Assembly (NCBI RefSeq): GCF_015694735.1
Contig: NZ_JADQDP010000003.1
Span: forward strand, 930,001 to 994,000
DNA: 64,000 nt
Direction: 5' to 3'
Origin: Hymenobacter properus
GTDB lineage: Bacteria > Bacteroidota > Bacteroidia > Cytophagales > Hymenobacteraceae
Positions 7,300 to 15,931 of the stretch are shown here, piece by piece; positions within the stretch are counted from its first letter, which is position 1; each line of letters opens with the position of its first letter. The position numbers were made by a program, and so were the translations under genes. The notes beneath the pieces are model-generated. The model ran no database searches, was not told the origin of the DNA, and worked only from the letters and a program-made list of their open reading frames with translations.

Positions 7300-8535
7300 T
7301 CAGGGCTTTTGCCAGAAGGCCGCCGCGTTGCTGGTGTTGTAAAGCGTGAAGCTCGTGGGGCCGTCCTGCGTGTGGCGGACGGCCGGCTTGGTGGTGCCCA
7401 CGGCCGCTGGCAGTAACGTGACGTACTGCAGGTTTTTGCTGCCGGTGCGGGTTTCTAGGTCGTACTGGCTGCTCACGGGGCATTGCAGCTTGTAGAGGTT
7501 TTTGGCCATATACTGGTAGAGGTAATCCTCTTTCGTTTTCGATACTTTGTGGTTCCAGTTGGCGGTGGGGTTCACCAGCAGGGGGCGGCCGTCGATGAGC
7601 CGGGCGCGCACCTCCTCGATGCTCAGGAGCTGGCCCTGTTCGTTCATCACGTAGGCGTCGTTGGTGGGGTCCATCCACAGCCATTTCTGCTGGGTTGTCG
7701 AGTACACGGCGTTGATGACGTGGCTGTCGTAGTCGGTGCTGTCTTTGGGCATACAGCCCACAAACCGCGCTTTGTAGCCCATGGCCAAATAGGCCTCGTT
7801 GAGGATGGTGGCCAGGCCGCGGCAGTTCAGGCCGCGCTTTTCGGCGCGGCACACGCGCAGCAAATCCTGGGCGTTGCGCACGGCCGGGTTTTCGTGGTTG
7901 CCGTCGTGCGGCACCTGCTCGTGCACCCAGTGCAGCAAGTTGATAAAGCGCGACACTTCGTTGCCCTGGCCGGCAATGGAATCGAGCTTGTGAGTTTTGC
8001 GCAGCGCCACTAGGTGCGGCTCCTCGGCGCTTTGGTAAGTGAAAGTGGGCAGCGGCCGGCCCTCGTTGGAGGCGTAGCTCCGGGCCTGCTGCAGCACGTA
8101 GATGAAATCGCCGTGCTCCCGAATGAGGGCCATTTGCTGCTGAAAATCTTTGTCGTTCCGAATCAGGTCCAGGTCGCTGTCTACCTTGGCGTGGCTGTAG
8201 TTCTGGTAGCCGTGCGCCACCGCGTGCCGGAAGCTGAGCAACGCGTTGGGCTTGTCCTTCAGCAGGGCGTAGTAGCAGGCGCGGTTGTAATCCACACTGG
8301 CCAGAGCGCTTCGAAAGAGCTGCTTGTCAGATGGTCCTAGGGCGTTGTACTTCATTTCCCACTCCGGATAGCGACTCAGAATCTGGCGGTAATCCTTGGC
8401 CGCCGACAAACCCTGGATTTCCTTAAAGAAGACCGTGCAGTAGGCATCAAACGCGGCGGTGGACGGGGCCTGCTGGGCACGCAGCGTCAAACTAAGTAGC
8501 AGAAAGCTGGCAAGGAAGGGTAGGAGGCGGCGCAT
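7300..8535 (-). CDS. Secreted transglutaminase-like (papain-fold) protein
   Basis: A 411-residue protein with a signal peptide (MRRLLPFLASFLLLSLTLRAQQ). A helical N-terminal half (DYNRACYYALLKDKPNALLSFRHAV is TPR-like) precedes a transglutaminase-like core. The likely catalytic triad is Cys238 (GLNCRGLATILNEAYLAMG), His272 (DSHVINAVY) and Asp289 (WMDPTND), in the correct order and spacing for the superfamily. Such proteins act as periplasmic proteases or amidases; the substrate here is unknown. It converges on the kinase gene with only eight bases between the stops. The frame extends upstream to 8931, but the signal peptide fixes the start at 8535. Confidence 0.8.
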   Translation of the reverse strand: MRRLLPFLASFLLLSLTLRAQQAPSTAAFDAYCTVFFKEIQGLSAAKDYRQILSRYPEWEMKYNALGPSDKQLFRSALASVDYNRACYYALLKDKPNALLSFRHAVAHGYQNYSHAKVDSDLDLIRNDKDFQQQMALIREHGDFIYVLQQARSYASNEGRPLPTFTYQSAEEPHLVALRKTHKLDSIAGQGNEVSRFINLLHWVHEQVPHDGNHENPAVRNAQDLLRVCRAEKRGLNCRGLATILNEAYLAMGYKARFVGCMPKDSTDYDSHVINAVYSTTQQKWLWMDPTNDAYVMNEQGQLLSIEEVRARLIDGRPLLVNPTANWNHKVSKTKEDYLYQYMAKNLYKLQCPVSSQYDLETRTGSKNLQYVTLLPAAVGTTKPAVRHTQDGPTSFTLYNTSNAAAFWQKP

Positions 8536-8662
8536 GGGATTGGCGGTTGAAAAAGCTATTGCACAAGATAATGAGCGGCAGATGCAGCACAACGGTTCGG
8601 CGTTGCTTGTTGGTATTGAAGCAACGCCGACGATTACCGCCGCCTTTAGCTCACAGCCATAA

Positions 8663-8711
8663 AAAAAGCGGAGGCTGCGCAGAAACGATTCCTGCACAGC
8701 CCCCGCTTTTT
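8663..8711. terminator. Strong bidirectional terminator after gapN
   Basis: Two 20-base arms (8663-8682 starting AAAAAGCGG; 8692-8711 ending CCGCTTTTT) match with two mismatches around a 9-base loop. Seven A residues at 8661-8667 give a U-tract on the minus strand, 19 bases after the gapN stop. The 125 bases on to the next gene start hold nothing else recognised. Confidence 0.8.
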
Positions 8712-8729
8712 GCTTAAGTAGCCCGTTGC

Positions 8730-10364
8730 TTACAGAATAAAGCGCGTGCTCAGAAAACTGCTTTCCTGCCCGTCCACAATTTCGTTCAGTAGGTGCTTGT
8801 TGGCGTCCGTCATCTTGGTTGCCACCACGGTGCGGATGCTGAACGAGCGCAGGGCGTCGTACACCGAGAGGGTGCCCTCGGCCGAGTCTTTGCGGCCGGT
8901 GAAGGGGAAGGTATCGGGGCCGCGCTGGCACTGGGCGTTGATGTTGACGCGGCTCACCTGGTTCACCAGCTGGTCGATGAGGTCGGCCACTTCCTTCGAT
9001 TCGGAGCCGAAAATACTCACCTGCTGGCCGTGGTCGGAGTCAATAATGTACTGAATGGCCTGGTCGACATGGGCGAACGAAGCCACGGGCACGATGGGCC
9101 CGAACTGCTCCTCGCGCCACACCTTCATGCCTTCCTGTACCGGAAACAGCAGCGCCGGAAACACCAGCGGCCCGGCCGCCGTGCCACCGCCTTCGTTCAC
9201 CACGCGGGCGCCCTTGGCCTGGGCGTCGGCAATGCACTCGGCCAGGTAGTCGGGCTTCTGCGGCTCGGGCAGGGGCGTAATGTTCACGCCGGCATCCCAG
9301 GGCATGCCGGGCTTGAGCTTGTTGATTTCGGTGGCGAGGCGCTGCACAAAATCCTCGGCAATGGTCTCGTGCACGAAGAAGATTTTCAGGGCCGTGCAGC
9401 GCTGGCCGTTGAAGCTGAGGGCACCCAGCACGGCTTCTTTCACGGCCACGTCGAGGTCGGCGTCGGGCATCACGATGGCGGCGTTCTTGGCGTCGAGGCC
9501 CAGGATGGCGCGCAGGCGGTTGCTCTTGGGGTGCATTTTCTTGAGCGAGTCGGCCACGCGGCTGCTGCCGATGAGGCCTAGCGCGTCAATCTTGCCCGAA
9601 GCCATGAGGGCCGGCACCACGGTGTTGCCGCGGCCGTACACGGTGTTCACCACTCCTTTCGGGAAGGCTTCGGTGAAAGCCTGCAGCAGCGGGTAGTGCA
9701 GCAGGGCGCCGTGCTTCGGGGGCTTGAAGAGCACCGTGTTGCCCATGATAAGGGCCGGGATGAGCATGCAGAACGTTTCGTTCAGCGGGTAGTTGAAGGG
9801 GCCCATGCACAGCACTACGCCCAGCGGCGAGCGCCGAATCTGGCCGATAATGCCTTCCTCAATGGTGAAGCGCGAAGAGTCGCGGTCCATGTCCTTGAGG
9901 GCGTCGATGGTGTTGCGGATGTAATCCACGGTGCGGTCGAACTCCTTCTCGGAGTCGGCGGCCGACTTGCCGATTTCCCACAGCAGCAGCTGCACGATTT
10001 CGGTTTTGCGGGCCACGATGAGGCGGGTGAATTTCTCCACCGCCGCAATGCGGTCGGCTACGCTCATGGTGGGCCACTCGCCGCGGCCGTGGTCGTAGGC
10101 GCGCACAGCGGCATCGAGGGCCTTGAGGGCTTCGGCCTCATCGAGCAGCGGGTAGGAGCCGATGACGCGGGGCTTCAGGGAGCCGTCGGGCTGGCGCTCG
10201 AACAAGGGCGATACCACTTCCTGCGTGGGGCCGGCCCACTCGCGCAGCTCGCCGTCGAGCAGGTACTGGCGCTGGTGCAGGGGCTCGGGGCGGCGCCAGG
10301 CGTCGGGAATGGCCGCCGCATCAGGCGGGAACAGTTGGGTCAGGGTTTCGGTGCTTACAGCCAT
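8730..10364 (-). CDS. gapN: Aldehyde dehydrogenase, NADP-dependent glyceraldehyde-3-phosphate dehydrogenase type
   Basis: The 544-residue aldehyde dehydrogenase superfamily protein has the catalytic cysteine in SFNGQRCTALK (Cys323), a Rossmann-type binding site (LGVVLCMGPFNYPLNE, ALIMGNTVLFKPPKHGALLH) and the glutamate segment GLDAKNAAIVMPDADLD. The NGQRCTA form and the C-terminal FPFTGRKDSAEGTLSVYDAL resemble non-phosphorylating GapN enzymes, which oxidise glyceraldehyde-3-phosphate directly to 3-phosphoglycerate and yield NADPH. It is slightly longer than bacterial GapN (~475-500), with an N-terminal extension of about 50 residues. The substrate is inferred; another aldehyde is possible. 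It stands alone, with its own terminator. Confidence 0.8.
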   Translation of the reverse strand: MAVSTETLTQLFPPDAAAIPDAWRRPEPLHQRQYLLDGELREWAGPTQEVVSPLFERQPDGSLKPRVIGSYPLLDEAEALKALDAAVRAYDHGRGEWPTMSVADRIAAVEKFTRLIVARKTEIVQLLLWEIGKSAADSEKEFDRTVDYIRNTIDALKDMDRDSSRFTIEEGIIGQIRRSPLGVVLCMGPFNYPLNETFCMLIPALIMGNTVLFKPPKHGALLHYPLLQAFTEAFPKGVVNTVYGRGNTVVPALMASGKIDALGLIGSSRVADSLKKMHPKSNRLRAILGLDAKNAAIVMPDADLDVAVKEAVLGALSFNGQRCTALKIFFVHETIAEDFVQRLATEINKLKPGMPWDAGVNITPLPEPQKPDYLAECIADAQAKGARVVNEGGGTAAGPLVFPALLFPVQEGMKVWREEQFGPIVPVASFAHVDQAIQYIIDSDHGQQVSIFGSESKEVADLIDQLVNQVSRVNINAQCQRGPDTFPFTGRKDSAEGTLSVYDALRSFSIRTVVATKMTDANKHLLNEIVDGQESSFLSTRFIL

Positions 10365-10512
10365 AATCGGGGCAAAAAGTGCGGTGCGAACCTACGCACA
10401 AGCGTATAGGCACGGAAATGTTGGCCGTTTCGGCGCCTTTCCACGGGAACGTTTGCGTGGCGCGCTTGCCCGTAAAAACGGCTCTATTTTTCTCGAAATT
10501 ATTTTTCCGCTC

Positions 10513-10941
10513 ATGTCGCTTCACCTACTTCTGCTGCTCAATTTCGCCGTCGCCGCCTGCCTCACCGGCCTCATCTGGATGGTGCAGGTGGTGCACTACC
10601 CCAGCTTCGGGCTGGTGCCGAAGGACGCTTGGGTGGCCTTTCACCATGCCCACACCCGGCGCATAGGCCACGTGGTGATGGCACCCATGGTGCTGGAGCT
10701 GGTCCTGGCCATCTGGCTGGCCTGGGCCGGCCGCGCCGCCTTGCCCGGCGGGGTCGGCTGGTGGAGCCTGGGGCTGGTGGCCTTGGTTTGGGCGGCCACC
10801 TTCTTCATTTCAGTACCCTTCCACAACCGGTTAGAAAAAGGGTTCGACTACATCGCCATCGACGGCCTCACGCGCACCAACTGGCTGCGCACGCTGGCCT
10901 GGACGGCGCGGGCAGTGTTGCTTGGGTGGCTGCTGGTGTAA
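10513..10941 (+). CDS. Small four-helix integral membrane protein of unknown function
   Basis: A 142-residue protein with four predicted membrane helices. Helix 1 is LLLLLNFAVAACLTGLIWMV. Motifs that look conserved are WMVQVVHYPSF after helix 1, HHAHTRRIGHVVMAPMVLEL at helix 2, and FISVPFHNRLEKGFD near the C-terminus. The several His residues near the membrane face could bind metal or haem, but I do not recognise the family. The start at 10513 is the first ATG giving a membrane-compatible N-terminus; earlier in-frame sequence is intergenic. It diverges from gapN with 148 bases between the starts. Confidence 0.75.
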   Translation: MSLHLLLLLNFAVAACLTGLIWMVQVVHYPSFGLVPKDAWVAFHHAHTRRIGHVVMAPMVLELVLAIWLAWAGRAALPGGVGWWSLGLVALVWAATFFISVPFHNRLEKGFDYIAIDGLTRTNWLRTLAWTARAVLLGWLLV

Positions 10942-10958
10942 TGACAGTGTAACGATGA

Positions 10959-10987
10959 GCTGGCGCGCGTCAGAGACGCGCGCCAGC
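10959..10987. terminator. GC-rich 12-bp hairpin
   Basis: GCTGGCGCGCGT (10959-10970) and ACGCGCGCCAGC (10976-10987) pair perfectly around a 5-base loop, 17 bases after the stop of the membrane-protein gene. There is no T-tract, so termination would have to rely on the stem or on Rho. Confidence 0.5.
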
Positions 10988-11007
10988 AGCTTCCATCGCG
11001 CGCAGTT

Positions 11008-11042
11008 GTGAGAAGGTCCTTTGCGGCGCTCCGGATGACAGG
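11008..11042. repeat. Palindromic intergenic element, copy 2 (right arm only)
   Basis: GTGAGAAGGTCCTTTGCGG followed by CGCTCCGGATGACAGG is the right arm of the family seen intact at 30737-30835. The left arm is absent. If translated in frame with the next gene it reads MRRSFAALRMTG, an artefactual peptide. The real gene starts at 11068. Confidence 0.75.
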
Positions 11043-11067
11043 CGAATTCAGCGCTATTTTTAGCAGC

Positions 11068-12543
11068 ATGAAGCTGCTCTTGTCTCTCGTTCTTCTGCTG
11101 GAAAGTTTTTCTCTTTGCGCCCAACAGTCTACAGCCGCCAACTCCGGTCCAGCCGTCAGCGTCGAGGTGAGCCGCACGCACGCGCTGGTGCGCTTTGTGG
11201 AAACATTGGCTGGCGGCAGCAACAGCTACCGGGGAAGTAGGAAAGTGTTCGAAACCAGTCGCTTCAATACTCCCGCCGCCCGTCGCTGGCTGCGGCGCTA
11301 CCAAAGCCTCGACCGCGACCCGGGCTTCGACCGCGACGGCTACCCCGCCGGGCGTCTGGGCAGCGTGGGCTCCATTGTGCCCAGCTACCTGGCCGCCAGC
11401 GCCGACGCCCAGGACCTGCCCGACCTGCAGCGCCGCACCGCCGGCCTGCTGCCCAACGAGGTGCTGGTGAGCCTCGACAGCGTGTACCGCTATTTCACGC
11501 CGGCCTTCGACACCCTGGCCTGGCAACCCTACGCCGCGGAGCTGGGTCGCCTGCGCCCCGCCTACGCCGAGTTTTTGGCCAAAAGCCAACTCATGGATAA
11601 GTTCGGGCAGCTGCGCATTTTCTACGGCAGCGTTTGGCCCGACGACCTGCCCTACCGCGTGCTGCTCACCCCGCAGCTCGACGCCAAGCCGGGCATGGGC
11701 GATTTGACCTTTACCAACCACGCCACCGCCACCGGCAACCTGGTGCTACTGGACTGCCATCCCAGGTCGCGCACGTTTGTGGACGGCACGGCCGTGGTGT
11801 TTCACGAAATGAGCCACACCCTCTCCACGCAGCAGCGGCTGGGATTGCAGCAGCAGCTCGAAGGCTGGTACCTGCACCACCCCTCGCCTAACGGCCGCTA
11901 CGCCTACAACGTGATGGAAGAAGCCCTGGCCACGGTGGCCGGCGAATGGATTTACGCCCAGCAAAAGGGCCGCCCCGAAAGCGGCGAGTGGTATTTTGAC
12001 GACTACATCAACCGCTACGCCAAAGCCCTCTACCCGCTGATGACAGGCTACGTGGAGCGCGGCCAGACCATCGACAGCGCCTTCGTTAACCAAGCAGTTG
12101 GCCTCTTCGACCAAACATTTCCGCAGGCTGCTACAAGCTATGTAAACCTGTTTCGCAACGTGCTATACTGGACCAATGCCGACGACTTTCAGGCCACCGT
12201 ACAGCCCTTCCGCGACCGGTTCCGGAGCACATTCACCTATTCCACAACACCCATTCTGAATTCGGCCAAAGCCCTGAGCCGGGCCCAGAGCGGCGAGGTG
12301 CTGCCCGTCATTCTCGTCACCCGCGAGCACAAAGCCACCCTGCGCTACCTGCGCGACAACCTGCCGGCCCTGCGCCGCCAGCGCTTGCGCCCCGAGCAGG
12401 GTTTCCTGCTGAGCACTACTGGCCCCAGCGGCCCGCTCATCCTCGTCAACGCCCACGGCCCCGCCCAGCTCACCGCCGCGGCTAAGCTGTTGGAGCAACA
12501 GGGGCACTTGGATGCGAAGACGCCACTGGTAGAGCTGAACTAG
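11068..12543 (+). CDS. Secreted HExxH protein, putative zinc metallopeptidase
   Basis: The 491-residue protein has a signal peptide (MKLLLSLVLLLESFSLCAQQ). A zincin-like motif VVFHEMSHTLS places His246, Glu247 and His250. A helix with glutamates 284-285 (NVMEEALATVAGEW) follows ~35 residues later and could supply the third ligand, as in gluzincins. The C-terminal domain (residues ~400-491, VLPVILVTREHKATLRYLRDN) looks like a separate alpha/beta module. I do not recognise the family; peptidase activity is inferred from the motif. The start is set by the signal peptide; the frame extends 20 codons upstream through a palindromic repeat. A repeat also follows the stop. Confidence 0.75.
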   Translation: MKLLLSLVLLLESFSLCAQQSTAANSGPAVSVEVSRTHALVRFVETLAGGSNSYRGSRKVFETSRFNTPAARRWLRRYQSLDRDPGFDRDGYPAGRLGSVGSIVPSYLAASADAQDLPDLQRRTAGLLPNEVLVSLDSVYRYFTPAFDTLAWQPYAAELGRLRPAYAEFLAKSQLMDKFGQLRIFYGSVWPDDLPYRVLLTPQLDAKPGMGDLTFTNHATATGNLVLLDCHPRSRTFVDGTAVVFHEMSHTLSTQQRLGLQQQLEGWYLHHPSPNGRYAYNVMEEALATVAGEWIYAQQKGRPESGEWYFDDYINRYAKALYPLMTGYVERGQTIDSAFVNQAVGLFDQTFPQAATSYVNLFRNVLYWTNADDFQATVQPFRDRFRSTFTYSTTPILNSAKALSRAQSGEVLPVILVTREHKATLRYLRDNLPALRRQRLRPEQGFLLSTTGPSGPLILVNAHGPAQLTAAAKLLEQQGHLDAKTPLVELN

Positions 12544-12550
12544 CAAGCCC

Positions 12551-12636
12551 GTCATGCTGAACGCAGCGAAGGACCTTTTCACGTCAGAACTCAGTGTTTT
12601 AAACGTGAAAAGGTCCTTCGCTGCGCTCAAGATGAC
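12551..12636. repeat. Palindromic intergenic element, copy 3
   Basis: Arms of 34 bases (12551-12584 beginning GTCATGCTGAACGCAGCG; 12603-12636 ending GCTCAAGATGAC) are almost complementary with a few mismatches near the outer ends. It fills the gap between convergent genes ending at 12543 and 12649. Confidence 0.9.
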
Positions 12637-12648
12637 AGAACCAGGGGA

Positions 12649-14376
12649 TTACTTGCTGGCCATGCTCTTCTCCCGCGTGGCCTTGAACTCCGAGCCTTCT
12701 TTCCACTTGGGGAAAGTGGTTTCGCCGGCCAGCTTCTGGCCTACTCGGAAAAGGAGACGGGCGTCCTGGGCGGCGCCGCGAAGGTCCCAGCTAGGGTCGT
12801 ACTCGTCGGAGGGCTGGTGGTAGTTTTTCTCCTCGAAGTCCTTGCGCTGCTGTTCGGCGTAGGCCTTGCCGTGCAGGCGGCTGTCGTATTGCCCACTGGC
12901 GTAGAGGGCCGGGATGCCCACCTTGGCAAAGCTGAAATGGTCGGAACGGTAGAAGCTGCCGGTTTCGGGGTGCTGGTAGGGGATGATGTACCGATTCTGC
13001 TCTTTGGCGGCCGCGCGGGCATAGTCGTCTAGCTCCGACTGGCCGTAGCCCGTGATGGTCACGTCGCGCATCGGTCCGAAGGCCAGCAGCTCGTCCATGT
13101 TGATGTCGGCCACGGTATTCTTCACCGGGAACAACGGGTGCTGGGCGTAGTAATCGGAGCCCAGCAGGCCCTGTTCCTCGCCCGTCACGGCCAGGAAAAC
13201 AATGCTACGGCCGGGTTTTTCCTTGGCTTGCACGAAGCCGTTGGCAATGGCCAGCAGGGCCGCGCAGCCGCTGGCGTTGTCCAGCGCGCCGTTGTGGATG
13301 GAGTCGCCGTTGATGGCCTTGCCGATGCCGAGGTGGTCCCAATGCGCCGAGTAGATGATGTACTCTTGGGGCCGGGTGGCGCCCGGCAGCACGGCCACCA
13401 CGTTTTTCGAGGCCTTACGCGTGATTTTGTTGTGGATGGTGGTGGTCAGGTTCAGGCCCAGCGCTGTGCCCTTGAAGCCTTTTTTATTGGCGGCGGCATA
13501 GGCTTGGTCATAGTTCTGACCGGCGGCCGTGAACAGGCGCTTGGCCGCGTCCAGCGTTATCCAGCCTTCCAGCGACACTTTGCTGGCGCCGTGGTCGGCG
13601 GTTTGGGGGCGCAGCTTGGCACCGCCATTGCTGCTCTGCACCACCGTCCAGGGGTAAGACGCGGGGGCCGTGTCGTGGATGATGAGCAGGCCGGTGGCGC
13701 CGTGGCGGGCGGCTTCCTCGTACTTGTAGCCCCAGCGGCCGTAGTAGGTCATGGCCTTGCCCTTGAACATGGTGGTGTCGTTGCCCGCGTTGCCGGGGTC
13801 GTTGATGAGCACCACCACGGTTTTGCCCTTCACGTCGAGGCCGGCGTAGTCGTCCCAGCCGTATTCGGGCGCCGTCACGCCGTAGCCGGCAAACACCAGC
13901 GGCGAATTCTTGATGGCCACCGTGGGCTGCTCGTGCTCCGTCAGGAACATGAAGTCGTCGCGATACTTAAGCGTCAGGTTCTTGCCGTTGCCCGTCACCG
14001 TCGCCACCGGGTCGGGCGTGCCCACAATCTCCACCAGCGGCACTGCCTGGAAATAGCTGCCGTTAGCGCCCGGCTTTAGCCCCAGTTTCTTGAATTCCGC
14101 CGCTAGGTAGTTGGTCGTTTTCTCCTCACCCACGGTGAACGGCCGGCGCCCCTGAAACTCATCCGAAGCCAGCACCTTGATGTGCCGGGCCAACAGTGCC
14201 GGCGTGATGCCGTCGTTCGGGGCGGGCACGCTGGCCGTGTCCGTCGATACCGTTTCGTTGCGGATAACGGTGCGGGAGTCCGTTTCTGAGTCCGTCGATT
14301 TTTTGCCCTGACAGCTCGCCAGCAGCAGGCCCGCCGCGGCCGGCACCAGCCAGCCGCCCCATGAGGATAAACGCAT
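12649..14376 (-). CDS. M28 family metallopeptidase lipoprotein
   Basis: The 575-residue protein has a lipoprotein signal (GLLLASC, Cys at about residue 23), so it is probably membrane-anchored. A PA-like insert (about residues 120-290) precedes the M28 catalytic region. The zinc and catalytic signatures are SAHWDHLG, GALDNASGCAAL, VTGEEQGLLGSDYY, DINMDELLAFG and SFYRSDHFSFAKVGIPAL. The family consists of aminopeptidases and carboxypeptidases with two zinc ions; here it probably degrades peptides in the periplasm or at the surface. The length fits the PA-containing M28 group. The downstream repeat separates it from the convergent HExxH gene. The TetR gene ends 38 bases before its start. Confidence 0.92.
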   Translation of the reverse strand: MRLSSWGGWLVPAAAGLLLASCQGKKSTDSETDSRTVIRNETVSTDTASVPAPNDGITPALLARHIKVLASDEFQGRRPFTVGEEKTTNYLAAEFKKLGLKPGANGSYFQAVPLVEIVGTPDPVATVTGNGKNLTLKYRDDFMFLTEHEQPTVAIKNSPLVFAGYGVTAPEYGWDDYAGLDVKGKTVVVLINDPGNAGNDTTMFKGKAMTYYGRWGYKYEEAARHGATGLLIIHDTAPASYPWTVVQSSNGGAKLRPQTADHGASKVSLEGWITLDAAKRLFTAAGQNYDQAYAAANKKGFKGTALGLNLTTTIHNKITRKASKNVVAVLPGATRPQEYIIYSAHWDHLGIGKAINGDSIHNGALDNASGCAALLAIANGFVQAKEKPGRSIVFLAVTGEEQGLLGSDYYAQHPLFPVKNTVADINMDELLAFGPMRDVTITGYGQSELDDYARAAAKEQNRYIIPYQHPETGSFYRSDHFSFAKVGIPALYASGQYDSRLHGKAYAEQQRKDFEEKNYHQPSDEYDPSWDLRGAAQDARLLFRVGQKLAGETTFPKWKEGSEFKATREKSMASK

Positions 14377-14413
14377 GTGTACAGTCGATTAGGCCCGACC
14401 GGGGCCGGGACGC

Positions 14414-15028
14414 CTACAGCCGGGCAAAATGCTCGGCCGCAATCCGCGCGCCTTCGTCGGTGCAGATGCCGCGAATGTAGTACAGGAAGATGCTGCGGAA
14501 CACCTCGCGCATGTTGTAGCGGTCGGGCGGGAACACCTGCGGGTTGAGCAACAGGTTCAGCTGCTCAATCAGAATTTTGGTAACCAGCTGAATGTTAATG
14601 TCTGACCGGAAGAGCCTGCTACGAATGCCGTCGTTAAGAAGCTGCTGCAGCTGAGGCGCCGAGTAACTGTTGAGGTGGTCCATCACCGCGTCCCAGGTTT
14701 GCGGAAAGCCGGTTTGCAGGTCCACGTAAAACTGGCCGGGCACCGAGGCCAGGTCGCGCAGGCCCAGCTGCAGCAGGCCGTAGAGGCGCTCCACGGCCGT
14801 GGTGTACTGCACATACAGTTCCTTGTGCTCGCGCTTCTGCCGCTCCATGTCGGCCAGAATGGTATGGTGCACCAGTAGCTCGCGACTGGGGAACTGCGCC
14901 GTGAGGCCGGCCTCGCTGGTGTGCAATGCCGTGGCCAGCACTTCATCGGAAGCGGTGTGCAGGCCGTAGCGGTGGAAGATGGGCATGGCCGCTTCGAGCG
15001 AGGCGGCGGTAAGCGTAAAATCGGACAT
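14414..15028 (-). CDS. TetR/AcrR family transcriptional regulator
   Basis: The 204-residue protein has a short N-terminal helix-turn-helix (residues ~8-55, IFHRYGLHTASDEVLATALH then TSEAGLTAQFPSRELLVHHT) in the TetR arrangement and an all-helical ligand/dimer domain. The HTH is less basic than usual. It lies upstream of and in the same direction as the M28 peptidase gene (38 bases apart), which it may control. No operator is evident. It follows cruF with 106 bases between. Confidence 0.85.
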   Translation of the reverse strand: MSDFTLTAASLEAAMPIFHRYGLHTASDEVLATALHTSEAGLTAQFPSRELLVHHTILADMERQKREHKELYVQYTTAVERLYGLLQLGLRDLASVPGQFYVDLQTGFPQTWDAVMDHLNSYSAPQLQQLLNDGIRSRLFRSDINIQLVTKILIEQLNLLLNPQVFPPDRYNMREVFRSIFLYYIRGICTDEGARIAAEHFARL

Positions 15029-15134
15029 GGGTAAGCGGAAAGGAACGCGAATTAAGGCCCGAAAACCGCAGAAGCCCGCGCATTAATTCCCATTAGACGC
15101 TGAAATCTGCCTCCTGCCGCGTCTATTCCTTGGC

Positions 15135-15833
15135 TTATTGAAAAGCGCCGAGCAAGAAAAAGAACAACAGCTGCGTGAGGTACACCGTAGGAGCCAAGGC
15201 GTTGTACTTGGGGAACTGGGCGCGGTTGAAAAACATCTGCAGGATGCAAGCAACGATAAACCAGTCGCGGAAGTTTTGCAGCGGAATCACGTTGGCCGTC
15301 CAATGCCAGAAGTCGTAGGTGCCGGCCACCGGCTCCAGGCAAGCATCGAAGCCCACCATGAGCCCGGCGGCCAGCAGGATGCGCGGCAGCTCGGGCAGGG
15401 GCAGGTAGCCGGCCAGCATGCCGCACACATACGTCATCACCAGCCAGTTGAGGCCGATGAGGGGTGGCACGCCGTTGAGCGGCATGCCGCCCAGCGAGGC
15501 CTTCTCAAACAGCTTAAAGCCCAGCGTATCGCCGTAGGTGTAGTGCCCAAACAGCCGCCCGTTGCTGTTCACCCCAATAAACTCGACCGCAAAGCCCAGC
15601 AACAGCACCGTGATGCAAAAACTCCAGAAGCTGGCGTTGCGCTTCCGCTGGAAGCCCAGGAGCAGCAGGGCCGAAAGCAGTAGGGTGAGCGGCGTGAACT
15701 GCAGGTAAAAGCTGGGGTCTTTCGAAAAGGCCAGCCCAATGAAGCCCGTGACGTGGAACAGCAACACCAGCCCCTGCGCAATGCGGAGCCGGCGGGTTTG
15801 AGCGGCCGCAAGCGGCTCGTTGGAATCAGGCAT
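15135..15833 (-). CDS. cruF: Carotenoid biosynthesis protein, CruF-type 1,2-hydratase
   Basis: The 232-residue polytopic membrane protein has about seven helices and CruF/DUF422-like segments: VEFIGVNSNGRLFGHYTYGDTLG, NGVPPLIGLNWLVMTYVCGM and DACLEPVAGTYDFWHW. The family adds water across the terminal double bond of acyclic carotenoid ends to give 1'-hydroxy groups. The gene lies directly downstream of a CrtD-type desaturase (15923-17434); together they can make the 1'-hydroxy-3',4'-didehydro end group found in flexixanthin/saproxanthin-type pigments of Cytophagales. The gap to crtD is filled by a periodic inverted element. Confidence 0.8.
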   Translation of the reverse strand: MPDSNEPLAAAQTRRLRIAQGLVLLFHVTGFIGLAFSKDPSFYLQFTPLTLLLSALLLLGFQRKRNASFWSFCITVLLLGFAVEFIGVNSNGRLFGHYTYGDTLGFKLFEKASLGGMPLNGVPPLIGLNWLVMTYVCGMLAGYLPLPELPRILLAAGLMVGFDACLEPVAGTYDFWHWTANVIPLQNFRDWFIVACILQMFFNRAQFPKYNALAPTVYLTQLLFFFLLGAFQ

Positions 15834-15835
15834 AC

Positions 15836-15931
15836 AAGGGTAAACGGAATAAGGGATAAGCTGGCCGGTAACGGAGGGACGACGGAATCGGGGCCCGTTC
15901 CTTATTCCTTGTTTCCTTTCCTTTATCCCTC
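15836..15931. repeat. Periodic inverted-arm element between cruF and crtD
   Basis: Two ~35-base arms rich in AAGG words spaced about 7-8 bases (left 15836-15870, e.g. AAGGGTA; right 15897-15931 on the opposite strand, e.g. AAGGAAT and AAGGAAC) flank a 26-base spacer. The right arm includes the crtD stop codon and its last residues (LINEG). The arms are a degenerate match, weaker than the elements at 20607 and 21146. Confidence 0.55.

Noticed and set aside
11008..11067. 20-codon N-terminal extension of the HExxH protein
   Set aside because: The codons are the half palindromic repeat; the true protein begins with the signal peptide at 11068.
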